Positions 41,791 through 53,475 of a stretch of 64,000 bases of DNA are shown piece after piece. The stretch lies in NCBI GenBank assembly GCA_037179385.1, contig CM074179.1, positions 75,877,719 to 75,941,718 on the forward strand, in the 5' to 3' direction. Numbering within the stretch: position 1 is the stretch's first letter; the number at the start of each line of letters is the position of its first letter. Below the pieces are notes generated by a model. That model was not told the DNA's origin and did no database searches. It worked only from the letters and a program-made list of their open reading frames with translations. The translations under genes and the position numbers were made by a program. The stretch is from Holothuria scabra. Its lineage: Eukaryota; Echinodermata; Holothuroidea; Aspidochirotida; Holothuriidae.

Positions 41791-42916
41791 GGCATTCATT
41801 GACATGGTTTTGAAGAGTAATGAAAGCTGCAAGTATACTATTGAAGAATATTTTTTCTATGGGTGATGCGAGGTGAATAATGTTCAGCTATATCATGGAC
41901 ATTAGTCAATTCTGACAAAATGGGGCCCAATAAAGGTAAGTAAGGCAGTTATTGACCCCAGCTGTTGTTTAGGGCCACATGTACACTGGTTATTTTTTAG
42001 CTGTAACATACTTAGGCTTAATTGTTGTAGTAGGGGCCTGTGTCAATTGAAGAAATTACTGTAGTAATTGTATATTATTACATTTGTTTTACAGTAAATG
42101 TTGACAAGTTTTCTTTTCCTTTCTTAATTCACAGCATTACAACCAACCAGCACATTCATGGTAGAATGTATACCATAAACAGTACATTTCCACATGAGGA
42201 TGTTTTGACAAAGAGTGGGGAAGCTTTGGTGTGGAACATTTTGGTCTGCCCCATGCTGTCCGACATTTTGATTGGTAAGCCCGAGGATTGTAGAAACATT
42301 AATGAGTCATTTCCTATTCTTTGACTAGAGTAGTGTGCACAAAATTCACTTTGCACAGTAATTTGAAGCAAGTGATAGTTTGAAATCACAGTGTCATGCC
42401 CCCAAATGATAAACTATTGAGAGAAGCAGAACTTGAATTTTGAAGCTTCCCACCAGCGATCAGTACGTACCAGTTATTCGGCGTCACTAGTAAAGGACGT
42501 TAAATTTTGAGGCATGAAAGAGCTATAGTATCACACTCGACCACTCAACTCCAATCACTGTGAGGAGTGTGATTATTGGCACATATCGAAAAAGGGTTAA
42601 AACTCAGATCATTCAGAAGTTGTACAAAAAAGTTTGCTCCAACTTTATGTACAGTTGTAATTTTCTGGTAACACTAGCAGTTCATTGCTTTTTTCTTTTG
42701 TTTTTTGTTTTTTGTTTCTATGATAAGAGAAACCAATGCATTCATGATGACTATTCAGATGAAGGTGGATCAGCTGGCTTTTGACTTATGTATATGTTGT
42801 TTGTTTGTTCCCATAGAAAATGAACTCTTTAGGCAGTGGGCATGCCCTTTATGTGCTGTATCATGGTAGAAATTTAGAAGACTTCAAACTAAGGGAAACC
42901 AGGAGCCTGTTCAAAA
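41791..42916 (+). repeat. 1126-bp tandem repeat, unit 2
   Basis: Virtually identical to unit 3. Across the unit junction a frame reads EPVQKAFIDMVLKSNESCKY, so the duplication breakpoint may lie inside a coding segment. Confidence 0.97.
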
Positions 42917-44042
42917 GGCATTCATTGACATGGTTTTGAAGAGTAATGAAAGCTGCAAGTATACTATTGAAGAATATTTTTTCTATGGGTGATGCGAGGT
43001 GAATAATGTTCAGCTATATCATGGACATTAGTCAATTCTGACAAAATGGGGCCCAATAAAGGTAAGTAAGGCAGTTATTGACCCCAGCTGTTGTTTAGGG
43101 CCACATGTACACTGGTTATTTTTTAGCTGTAACATACTTAGGCTTAATTGTTGTAGTAGGGGCCTGTGTCAATTGAAGAAATTACTGTAGTAATTGTATA
43201 TTATTACATTTGTTTTACAGTAAATGTTGACAAGTTTTCTTTTCCTTTCTTAATTCACAGCATTACAACCAACCAGCACATTCATGGTAGAATGTATACC
43301 ATAAACAGTACATTTCCACATGAGGATGTTTTGACAAAGAGTGGGGAAGCTTTGGTGTGGAACATTTTGGTCTGCCCCATGCTGTCCGACATTTTGATTG
43401 GTAAGCCCGAGGATTGTAGAAACATTAATGAGTCATTTCCTATTCTTTGACTAGAGTAGTGTGCACAAAATTCACTTTGCACAGTAATTTGAAGCAAGTG
43501 ATAGTTTGAAATCACAGTGTCATGCCCCCAAATGATAAACTATTGAGAGAAGCAGAACTTGAATTTTGAAGCTTCCCACCAGCGATCAGTACGTACCAGT
43601 TATTCGGCGTCACTAGTAAAGGACGTTAAATTTTGAGGCATGAAAGAGCTATAGTATCACACTCGACCACTCAACTCCAATCACTGTGAGGAGTGTGATT
43701 ATTGGCACATATCGAAAAAGGGTTAAAACTCAGATCATTCAGAAGTTGTACAAAAAAGTTTGCTCCAACTTTATGTACAGTTGTAATTTTCTGGTAACAC
43801 TAGCAGTTCATTGCTTTTTTCTTTTGTTTTTTGTTTTTTGTTTCTATGATAAGAGAAACCAATGCATTCATGATGACTATTCAGATGAAGGTGGATCAGC
43901 TGGCTTTTGACTTATGTATATGTTGTTTGTTTGTTCCCATAGAAAATGAACTCTTTAGGCAGTGGGCATGCCCTTTATGTGCTGTATCATGGTAGAAATT
44001 TAGAAGACTTCAAACTAAGGGAAACCAGGAGCCTGTTCAAAT
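42917..44042 (+). repeat. 1126-bp tandem repeat, unit 3
   Basis: The last unit. Sequence becomes unique after CCTGTTCAAA at about 44041. Confidence 0.97.
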
Positions 44043-46929
44043 GCCTACCCTGGACAAGGTGCACACATAAATTGGTAAGCATTTATAAGTGTCTTATTAT
44101 TGGGGCTGCAAAAGAGTCAGTACTTGTAAATGTAATATCATAGAGTAGCAGAGTGGTCTGCAGAGCTCTAGATTCTAGTCAAGCGGACTCGAGTTAGAAC
44201 TTGTAAATTAGAAACTCTTCTGTTCAGTCACGGCCACCCAAAACAAATTTGGGTTGGATTTGGAATCATATTTACACAGGTTGGTAAACTTAAGGTTCTT
44301 TCTGGACACACAAAATTAGAGACAGTTTCGATTAAAACATGCAGACTCAAGTTACAATCATATCAGAATGCATAATTATGTGATTGCGGCTTTATGCTTT
44401 TAGCCTATGAGGCCAAATTGACAACCCAGAACCCTGGGAAGATTTGATTTGGGCCAGGGATCTAGATTATAAAAGTCCTGCAGACTTAAGTTGCACCAGT
44501 CATAAAAGGAAGAGGAAGTCTGTGGTCACTTCCCACCTTCCGGTTGTCTCAAAATGAACTTTATAGAAAGAACTAGGCTCATGATTTTAATGGGGGGGGG
44601 GGGAGCCGAGAATTGTAGGAAGACTACCTGGATGAAGTGCAATTCAGTGAGCAGGCATTGATTTTTTAGGCATGCCTGTGTGATTACACACCATCACTTA
44701 CTTCAAATCATTGTTAGGAGTGTGATTTTTTGCTCACCTAAATGGAGAGTGTTTAATTTATTGAAGTTAATTAAACAGGATACCTACCACACTCAGGAGT
44801 CTTAATTCCCTGAGGAGTGTGATTTGCAGCACTCCTGGAAATTCTTAAACTGAAGGCCTCAGGAGTGAGTATGATATGTGAGATTGCACATTTTTCTGCA
44901 TCATGGACTTGGTGGTGGTGATAGAAAAATTGCACAGTGTAATAACTCTCCTGGTGTGCACTATGTGCATTTTTATTCCTTTTAATGTGTTTGAACTATA
45001 AGGTTTATGTACTGTTTGTTATGCCAATTGCTCTGTTCTTCCGAACAGACCGAATGCCAAACTTTAAATGTGGTAACTCTTTCATGCATGCTGACAGATT
45101 TCTGGGGCTGTGCAAATTTGGTGAAAAGAGCATCCTCGGAATGCTTAAATGTTCCCCAACCCTCTACCAAAGTCTGATGCAGTGCACATATTGGCAACTG
45201 TTTGGAAGTTTCGTCCTTGTCAATTTTATTATCATTTCTGTAAATTACACTATTGGCATCGCACATATTTGAAGTAATCACTCTTTTGCTGAAAAGTGTT
45301 ATGTTTTTGCACTTTTGTGAATTCCGTCTAACATTTATCTATTTTTCTCTACCTGCAGGTCATAACAAACTTGTATCAGTGTCTTGGTAAACAAGAGCAT
45401 GAGCGGAGACGTGAATTTCCCGAGAGGAATCGCGGAAGTTCGCAAATTTACTGACTCAGTTGATTCAGTTCAAAGCCTGAATTCCTCAACTTCATTCAAG
45501 TAACTCAATTTTGCATTCCTCTACTCTACTGATATGACCTATCTGTTCAAGTGATTGTTCTTTGAAAATGTGACTCCACATTTACTCCAGGATTGGTGCT
45601 GACAAAAAGCGTAGCACTTTGGTAGTTCTAATATAGTATGGTCCATCTTCTGCTCCAAATGGATATTTATTTGGACATATATCGGTTCAAAGCTTGTTCA
45701 TTACCTATTTTGTAGGAACTTGTGAAGGACCAGATTTTGAGAAAATATAAACAGTTTCATAGAAAGGTAGCTTTCCTCCTCAAATGAAGACAAGCTGGTT
45801 GCAGTGTCTCTTTGCACTGGTTTCAGATTCTTTCAAAGTTTCAATAATACTTCAATGTAAATTTGTTTTAAAGGAAATTCTTGAAGTCTTTGTTATTTGA
45901 CTGTGGCAATCCAATCAGATTTTTCTTTTACATTTTTTCTGAACTTAATTCTGCACCCCAATTGTACAATAACTTTACACTACTGTAACCAAAAATTTCT
46001 TTATTGGTTACGGTATAGTTGAGGCTGTATACTCCTGCATCTGTGTGGAATTCTTTGTAACTGACAAATATTCAAAAGCTTTCATTCTACGTACACAAAA
46101 TTAAGGTCTCTTATAACCTGAAAGACCTCTTAAATGAACTGTATTCTGGTAAAAGATTACTTCAGAAGGGAAAAGGAGCTGCTGGAGCAAAAAGGTTAAT
46201 ATATTCTGTCAAACTATAGTCTTCTTTAAGTTATTTAATGTGCTTTGCTGAAAAAAATTGCATTTTCTCTAGTCCAGAAAACTGTTGCAATGAAGTTAAT
46301 ACTGTGAGACTTTTATCTGTTGAGATACCAATGAATGGTACATCATGTGAAAAGAGGAAGGTTTATGATGAGTAAAGTCAAAATATAAATTATGATACAG
46401 TGTATATTATGATGTGAAAATTGTCAAAATATATTTAATGATACACTACATTTTGACATAGATACTTGTCACATGGTTTAAATACCGTTCTTTCCTGTGA
46501 TATTTTGAGATTTTTGTTCTATTTTTTTCTGACGTGTGCTAATTAGCTGGATTGCTGTCTCGACTGCCTTTAAAAAAGTAACAAATACTGGCAGTCAATC
46601 TGCTAGAGGTGCAAGTAATAAAAAACTGCACCGAATACAAAGTATGTATTTTACTTTAATGTGGGTATGGAGTGTAAATAAATGGTTCATCCATCCAGAA
46701 TTATAACATCTTTCCTTTTGGAAGAGTTTGATTTATACTTGTGAAACTTCTTAAACAACTGGTAAAATCAAGCTGCATACCTTATAATTTAATATATATC
46801 ATTTTCATTGTTTGACAAAATATCAACTGGCATAGACAGTCGCAACTGTTGTGCATTTTACTTAACATGATGCTATTTCAGCCTATTGAGGTTATTTGCA
46901 ACTAAATGTAGTTTTGGCAAGACTATAAT
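44043..46929. other. Interior of the CACTA-like element, no gene recognised
   Basis: Contains overlapping ORFs on both strands at 44982-45281 and an acceptor-like site (CTACCTGCAG) at about 45359 before an Arg-rich open stretch (HERRREFPERNRGSS). Nothing is identifiable. Confidence 0.4.
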
Positions 46930-47640
46930 GTAGATTTGTTGACACAACATTGTATTATCCCTCTGCGGTTTTACACAACTAAGTTGTCCTTTTCACCCAA
47001 CCAGTGTGCAACTTTGTTGACACCTTGCTGTGTAACCTAATAGTGGTTATGTACAACTTAATGTAGTTTTAACACAACTGTTTTGTCAATTTGTTGACAC
47101 AACGTTGTGTTATCAAGCAGGGATTGTGCACAACTAAATGCAGTTTTAACACAACTGTTGTGTATTTTTTGAGACAATGGTGTGCGTTTTTAACACAGGG
47201 ATTAGTTGTATTTACACAACAATTGAATTTTTGTTTACACAACGTTGTGTCATTTCTACACAGCAAATGGAAGTATTTACACAACAATTGAATTTTTGTT
47301 TACACAACGTTGTGTCATTTCTACACAGCAAATGGAAGTATTTACACAACAATTGAGAAATGTTTTACACAACGATGTGTCATTTTTACACAGCAAATGT
47401 ACAGTTTACACAACAAATGGGTAATTTTTTTACACAACGATGGGTAATTTCTACAGCAAATTGTAGAATTTACACAACAATTGAGTAATTTTATTTACAC
47501 AACGATGTGTCACTTCTACACAGCAAATGGTACAATTTATACAACAATTGAGTAATTTTTTTTTACACAACGTTGTGTCATTTTTACCCAACGTTAGCTA
47601 TGTGCACTAGTTACACATAGGTTGAGTAGTTTTTTACCCA
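46930..47640. repeat. Subterminal repeats with 65-bp minisatellite (ACACAACGTTGTGT)
   Basis: From 47211 to about 47600 a 64-67 bp unit repeats about six times, each with TTTACACAACAATTGA and a palindrome ACACAACGTTGTGT (or ACGATGTGT). Related words extend leftwards to 46930. These are the right-hand subterminal repeats of the CACTA-like element, where such repeats usually bind transposase. Confidence 0.85.
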
Positions 47641-47665
47641 ACTTGTGTAAAAATTTTTTAGAGTG

Positions 47666-47860
47666 CAGGGCCCGGTTTATTTTCTCCCCACTCTCAGTAT
47701 GCCCAATATTTTTGTGCACTCACTGTCACTCTTAGACCAATAACCCGTCGAGTCCGTATACATTTCCCTTTTAAAGACTTCTGGGGTCAAGGCAAGGGTG
47801 TGTTGAAATGTAACACTTCTATTGCCCTGATCCTCGACGAGCAGAGAAGGGGATCCCAAG
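47666..47860 (-). pseudogene. Reverse-transcriptase-like gene, 5' segment
   Basis: The minus-strand frame reads LTPEVFKREMYTDSTGYWSK, then ECTKILGILRVGRK, a stop, and TGP at the edge of the CACTA-like element. Across the insertion site the same frame continues as WSFAWQAK. The ORF-type region upstream (47888 on) dissolves into a GA repeat. Confidence 0.55.
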
Positions 47861-47888
47861 TGAGATCAAGGCGGAACGCTACCTCGAG

Positions 47889-47912
47889 CAGAGAGAGAGA
47901 GAGAGAGAGAGA
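47889..47912. repeat. (GA)n microsatellite
   Basis: Pure GA alternation, about 12 units. Confidence 0.9.
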
Positions 47913-48186
47913 CGGAAGTCTTCCGCTTTCTTTTTTTTTCACCAGGGACGACACCGTGCCGAGTCAAAAGCTATTGCCTCTATTCAATAGCCTGATGGCT
48001 TTATTTCTTACGTTCAAATTATATTGAAAATGTCTTCCATCAATTTTGTACTCATTTTTTTTTTTTTTATTTGCTTAAGGCCACGCTGTTGATGCTAATG
48101 CTCAAGATTCACACTTAAATTGAGCCACGTGTTCGCTGGGACTCTTAACTGCTCACGTCTTGGAGGCCCCTTTTACTCTACTGGAA

Positions 48187-49569
48187 ATGAGACAGGCCCT
48201 CTCGGCCATGGCAGCAAATAAGCCACCGGTTATCAATGGCTTCCGCACCAGAATTTCATAAGAAAGTTTCTTTCGACATGCTTGGGCCTGACCTCCTGGA
48301 GATCTTTTCACACATCTTTAATGTTGGTTTCCTTTCGCAAATACAGAAAACATGTCTCATTAGTTCTACTCCCAAGGAAAGACGATCCCTTAATTCCAGT
48401 TCATCATCGTCTTAGCTCTCTTTTGTGTTCAGACTTCAAAATTCTCTCTAAGATCATGCAAGGTCGGTTATCAAAAGTGCTTCCCAATTTGATTGACTAG
48501 TATCAAACATGTGGCATTCGTGGCCGTTCAATCAGCCATAATCTGTTCATTGTCCGTGATCTCTGTGCCTATGTTCGTGCGAGAGACACAGAGCTGCCAA
48601 CATTCAGGTCTTGAAATCTGGAAGATTTGCCTTATAAATCAGGAAGATTTCAGGGATTTGTGTGTATTTTAATGGGGGAAATTCTGTTCTCAATCAGGAA
48701 GATTTTATATTTTGCATGTTTGAAGGTGAAATTTTTAGGAAGTCTTCTGCAGAATCAGGAAGACTTGGCAGCTCTGGAGACAGCGGCTGGGCTCTCCTCT
48801 CACTTGATCTAGAGAAATCTTTTGAGAAGGTTGACTGGGTTTTTCACTCAAAGTCCTTAAGCGGTTTAATTTCGGAGAGTTTTTTCTAATGAATTCACAT
48901 TTTATATCACCATACAACAAGTGGCATTTTAATTAATGGTAACTTGACAACAGATGTGCACATTGAAAGGGGTGTTCGGCAGGGATGCCCCGTATCTCCA
49001 CTCTTATGTATATGTTTTATTCTCAGAAACGTTGGACGGGTTTTTGTGGCCTGCTCACGGATCCCGGGCTTTCTAAACCCTGGTCAGAGGGAAGGGTGGT
49101 TAAATTTTTACAATATGCGGACAACGCAACCTGTGTAGCGAATAGCAAAGGCTTTTATCCGCCTTTGACATTTTTCAAAGGGCGACTGGTGCGTCAATTA
49201 ATCTAGCAAAGGTCTATTGGTTAAAAATTGGGGGAATTCGGGAGGAAGCTTCCAGGGAACATCGCTTGGAGCGAGACCATTATTGAGATTACTGGTATTC
49301 ATTTTGGGAGTTTCAACACCGTGCAATCTAATTAGGATATGGAATTAGAAAAAGCAATGGCGTGCTCGGCACGCTGACGGCCCCGGCACTTGACTCTCAT
49401 GGGGAAAGTGTTTATATTTAATTCTCTGTTCTTACCTGTGTTACTTTATTGTGCCTGTTTTTACTTTGCCTACACCGGTTGCAAGGGAAATGGTCAAGCT
49501 TGCTTTCAATAGCTGTGGAAGGGTGAAACTGAAAGGGTGACCAGAAAGTCAGTTATCAGCGACACAAAA
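48187..49569 (+). pseudogene. L1/Tx1-like LINE ORF2 remnant
   Basis: Conceptual translation in several frames gives, in order, MRQALSAMAANKPP (RT start), VLLPRKDDPLIP and LLCSDFKILSKIMQGRLSKV, then LFIVRDLCAYVRARD. After a nested MITE come LLSLDLEKSFEKVDW (motif A, D changed in register), ERGVRQGCPVSPLL (motif B region) and FLQYADNATCVAN where the active site YADD has become YADN. Finally there are INLAK- and VFIFNSL-like thumb segments and LWKGETERVT. Multiple stops and frameshifts show it is dead. Both the 5' endonuclease region and the 3' end are absent. Confidence 0.8.
48589..48776. mobile_element. 188-bp MITE nested in the LINE
   Basis: Perfect 12-bp inverted ends CAGAGCTGCCAA and TTGGCAGCTCTG. 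GAGACA flanks both sides (48583-48588 and 48777-48782). Removing the MITE and one GAGACA restores the LINE reading from VRARD into ALLSLD. Internal AGGAAGATTT words repeat. Confidence 0.88.
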
Positions 49570-49890
49570 AATCCTCCCCAAAATTAGGAATTATGAAAGA
49601 TATATTCAGTATAGATTTGGCACCCTAATGGCACCATTTGCACATTGCCCCTTTCAGTGGGCAACATTTTTCCATTTGACCCTGACCCCTCCCCCAGAAG
49701 GGCGATCAGAGAATCCGGACAAAATCTGGACCTTTAAAGGACAGTGTAATATGTTTAGCTTCGATAAAAGTATGCCTTGTAGCATGTTTATATTTACGTT
49801 ATTTTAGTATTCAATTTTTATATTTCCAAGAATTAAATTTCAAATAAACCTAGCTGAAATAAAAGTATCTGTTCTTCCCATCCAGTGTCG
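49570..49890. other. Intergenic, nothing recognised
   Basis: Sequence after the LINE remnant with no clear feature; a run of C-rich text at about 49680. Confidence 0.4.
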
Positions 49891-49959
49891 AGTGGAGCCA
49901 CTAATGACAGACCAAAGATGTAGATGGTGTGAGGGCCGTGAGGTTGGTCAAGCGGTGTC

Positions 49960-50310
49960 CCTCAGTGGACGCATAGCTTCCTGGAGAAGCAGTTTAAAGT
50001 TTGGTCTCTCCGAGCGGCTGTTTGCCAGAGAGTCGGGAGAACAAGTACTCCTCAAACTTTATTTGGTTACACTTACAAATAAAACTTTAAGTGAGTGAAG
50101 CCTAATTTTTAATGCATCTGGCCTCTACAACTCTACCGAATGCAGTAAATTATATCTATTGATGTTCACCTTACAGTAACCTCCATGGGACTGTAATTAG
50201 TTATTTAACTGCAATCTTAGTTTTACGGTACACTGCCTGATACTGTAAAGCTACCAGTAATTTACTGTAAGTTTAACAGGTATTTTTTTACAGTCTGTGG
50301 GAAGACATAA
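49960..50310 (+). mobile_element. CACTA/EnSpm-like remnant, right end
   Basis: A segment encoding SFLEKQFKVWSLRAAVCQRV (about 49985-50045) matches exon b of the 8-kb CACTA-like element. About 200 bases on, TACAGTAA-type words lead to TTTTTTTACAGT at about 50285-50296, which resembles the inverse of a CACTGTAAAAAAA end. A left end was not found. Confidence 0.4.
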
Positions 50311-51829
50311 TCACACTGCATCAATGACATTATGTGAAAAACAACCTAGACCTAATTTTCATCACCGTTGTCCGAATTTTGACTGACATTATGTGAAAAG
50401 TCGAAACGGTTTTTGAAGTCAAGACGGTTAATTCACCAGCAATAGTCCAACAAATGCAGTTTATTCCATAAGTACCCGGAAAAATAAGAATAAATTCTCT
50501 ACCAGATTAGCATTGTTCAAAGTGTGGGAGAAACGGAGATGTAATAGAACAGCACCAAAATAAACGTCCCAAGGTTCCTAAACTGATATTGCGGAAAGTA
50601 CATACTTCACTTTGGAAATAGCGGGTTTTGCATTTCAGACAAAGCTTTCAAAGAATTCAGATAGTCGGCCATTACGAGCATTGTGTTTCACAAGTTTTTG
50701 AAACAGGTTGGGAATGATTATTTCTTTTAAGTGTCAGGCATTCCAATTGTGTTGCGATCTATAGTGTTCACCTTATTGATTTTTAGGGCAAATGGTCGAA
50801 TGGATATTCGACCATTTCGGGCATTGTGCTGCGAAAGACCGCAAATTTTTGTGGTCAATAATAGCTTTTTGCTACGTACAAGTTCCATTTCACATTTTTA
50901 TCGTTCATTTTGTCTAATTCGGAATACAATACACTGTTGGTTTGACTTCTAGCTGTACGTCTTCTGTGCATTCTACTGTTTTGTCCCAACGGCAGAACGG
51001 CCCATGTGGGCTGGAGGTCCAATGTGCCTACGGTATATCCCGCCTGTCGTAAGAATCGACTAAAGGGAAACCAAATTTAAACTTGAACCATACTTGAAAA
51101 TGAATTTGAACTTTGAACTTTACATCAAGTTGACTGGCACTATAAACTTATTTGTGTTGGTGGATCGTTAAATCTCATCTAAACCAGTGGCAGTACATTT
51201 CGTACGCCGTAAAAACCCTACAGCCAGCAGGGTTTGATCAGTTAGTTAGTAAGGTGGAGTTTTACTGCCTAGTTTCCAGCCAATTGTTTCAAGTCCTGAC
51301 CTGTATATGCATTGTATGCAGTACAGTCTATATTATGCCCATATGCAGGTGCAGGTGACGCCGCAAATGCTTTCATCATACTACAATTTACAACAAATTT
51401 ATCCGCTGATTACTTCCTTTGGGAATTTCAAGTTGTGTATTCTAATCGTGTCAAAAAGAAAGCAAGCGCAAATTCAACTGAAACTTTTTCTGAAATAAAG
51501 ACTGTCGTTATTCCATCAATCAGTAACATTTCACTCTACATTAAAAGCTGTTTCTGTTTATGAATAAGACCTTCGTCGGGACTAATTTGGTATGTGTGCA
51601 AGAATACGGTAAAAACACATGGACAGGCTTAACATTAGCTGCCTGCGTAGTGGTACTATCAATAGTAAAAATGGAACCGAAGCAGTGTGGATCTTCCAGT
51701 TTCAACGTTCAGTCATGAAGGAATTCCTGCCTGTCGTGTAACGCCAAGATTTTATCGGGCACGCGCACTACAATAACAAGATTGTCCTGTCGTGGTGATC
51801 GAGCGACTGACGATAAACTAGTTTTCAGA
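50311..51829. other. Gene-poor region
   Basis: AT-rich with small unidentified ORFs. A block at 51030-51065 (CCTGTCGTAAGAATCGACTAA, hairpin GTCG/CGAC) resembles a dispersed repeat word of marine invertebrate genomes, from memory only. Confidence 0.4.
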
Positions 51830-52165
51830 GCATGGTGTCCACATTATGTATCAAGTCGCAGGTCCATGGAGCGATTCACGCAAAATTCTTATGTTCAACA
51901 TATTCTTTATTTGCTTCGTTAAAGAGACATACGTGTGTTCTGTCCATTTCGATTAACTAAAATTCGCGGGCTTCATTCCAGAAGTCCCGACGTCATTTTT
52001 GTCAGTTGCAAGTTCCAGTTTCATGCGACTGAACATGTTCGGTCGCATGAAACTGGGTTGCACGTCTACTTGCAACTAGTTACAATGCATTCCATACTTT
52101 GCAACGCGTCCAAACAATGTCATTGCGATGTGTTGCGTCGCATCGAGTCACATAGTGTGGACCGT
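51830..52165. mobile_element. Foldback MITE-like element with central hairpin
   Basis: Outer arms AGCATGGTGTCCACATTATG (from 51830) and, inverted, AGCACGGTCCACACTATG (to 52170) match imperfectly. The centre holds a strong hairpin, 52015-52056, with a 19-20 bp stem built on CCAGTTTCATGCGAC and one mismatch. Inverted AGTTGCAAGT words lie just outside it. Target duplication not determined. Confidence 0.55.
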
Positions 52166-53199
52166 GCTTAATAGCTATAATAACTATGCTACACACATTT
52201 GAGTAGGCACATGCTGAGAAATTCAGCCTGCTTGGCCGACGTTTATTACACTGTAGCTGCACCTATATTTTGCCCTTGATATAACGCAGGGGAAGTATGC
52301 ATTCGGTCCCTGTTGCGACGACAAACTGAAATAAATTAGAAAAATCTGTTGAAAACTTGCCCGCTTGGCTCTATAAACAAATTACGGAAGTTTCAGCCGA
52401 TCCCTACTCGCGACACGTTCAATGAAACCTCAGTGTGTAGGGATCTCCTCATGTACTTTCGTCAACGGATTTCTTGGTCTGTGTTACGAAATTTCTGTCC
52501 TGTCTTTGCAAATAAAGCCCCCAGAATATCGTAAGAAAGGTAAGTAAACTGAGGATATTCCACAGTGGCAATTTTTGCAATTGCGAAAAATTTAAAAGGC
52601 AAAGTTTCTAGATCCCTTATAGCTAAGAAATTCCAGCCAAAATGTACGTTTCGAAGATGGCCACGTTAGCAAATACTTTCTACATACTCTCTGGATGTCA
52701 TCCAGACAAAATCTGGGCCTGTTTATAGAGAATACTGTAAGCAGCTTTGTAACTCACCTCTAGCTCCGGAAATTTGTGTCTGCCACACAGTAACAAATAG
52801 GCCTAGGTAGATGAAGCAAATAGCTCCAGTTTGGTGCTTTCCCACATCCATTTAGATGGGTGTATAGTCCTGTCTGAGGAAAAACCCACCTAACCTATAT
52901 CTCATAGCAGTCAAAATTTCGAATCTGCTGACGAATGTAAACGTGTCCTCAATAAAATATGAAAATTTAAGGAATTCACCCAACAACCTTGAGTTGTCTT
53001 GAGATGCGGATCGAAAGGAGTGGGACCCATTATTTATACGGTCCAATGCATTTTATAAGTAATCGTCACTTTGAGCAATTAATGGGAAGAAATTTGACTA
53101 AAGACCGTATACAATTACTGTAGGCATGATATCCTATGCCAATATAAAGGCTTGTTGAGTTGGACGTTTAGCTGCAAGAGCTCCCTGCGTTGGGGAAGA
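52166..53199. other. Gene-poor region, nothing recognised
   Basis: Small ORFs only. Confidence 0.4.
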
Positions 53200-53213
53200 A
53201 ATTTGTTGCACCA

Positions 53214-53475
53214 TAGTTATTATACCTTTCCCTGGTTAAGAAACCCCTTACGTACACTGTGTATGCACAGACGTAGAAGCTGTATGTACGTTCATAGTTT
53301 TTGTCAGGTGCGTCCGTAACTGTCCGTAAAAGCATGTTGAGCTCTTCAAAAAAGTTCATCACTTGACTTTGAAGATGCACACGGTCGGTCGGTAGCGATA
53401 TGGCTCCATTGAGTGATTTACACAGTGTAAGTAAGGAGTTTCTTATCCAGGGAAAGGTATAATGACTGTGTGCAG
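53214..53475. repeat. Inverted repeat with about 50-bp arms
   Basis: The left arm (53216-53262) with TATTATACCTTTCCCTGG and AAGAAACCCCTTAC is matched in reverse complement at about 53418-53470, near 90% by eye, around a 155-bp loop. It could be a MITE or a structured transcript. A 114-codon minus-strand ORF (53168-53512) spans it and is probably incidental. Confidence 0.6.

Larger units (their letters stand above)
39632..47665. mobile_element. CACTA/EnSpm-like transposon, 8,034 bp
   Basis: The ends are CACTCTAAAAAAT and its exact inverse. Each is followed inward by subterminal copies of GTTGGGTAAAAA, ACACAAC and TGTGTAACT words. CACT ends with subterminal repeats and a 2-3 bp duplication define CACTA/EnSpm. 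The flanks share CA (39630-39631 and 47666-47667). The RT-like gene reads in one frame across the site when the element and one CA are removed, which supports a single insertion. No recognisable transposase was found. The element holds exon-like segments, a 3 x 1126-bp array and a 65-bp minisatellite. Confidence 0.8.

Noticed and set aside
40665..47600. CRISPR-like array
   Set aside because: The repeats are 1126-bp units and a 65-bp minisatellite without short repeats and unique spacers, in an animal-type genome.
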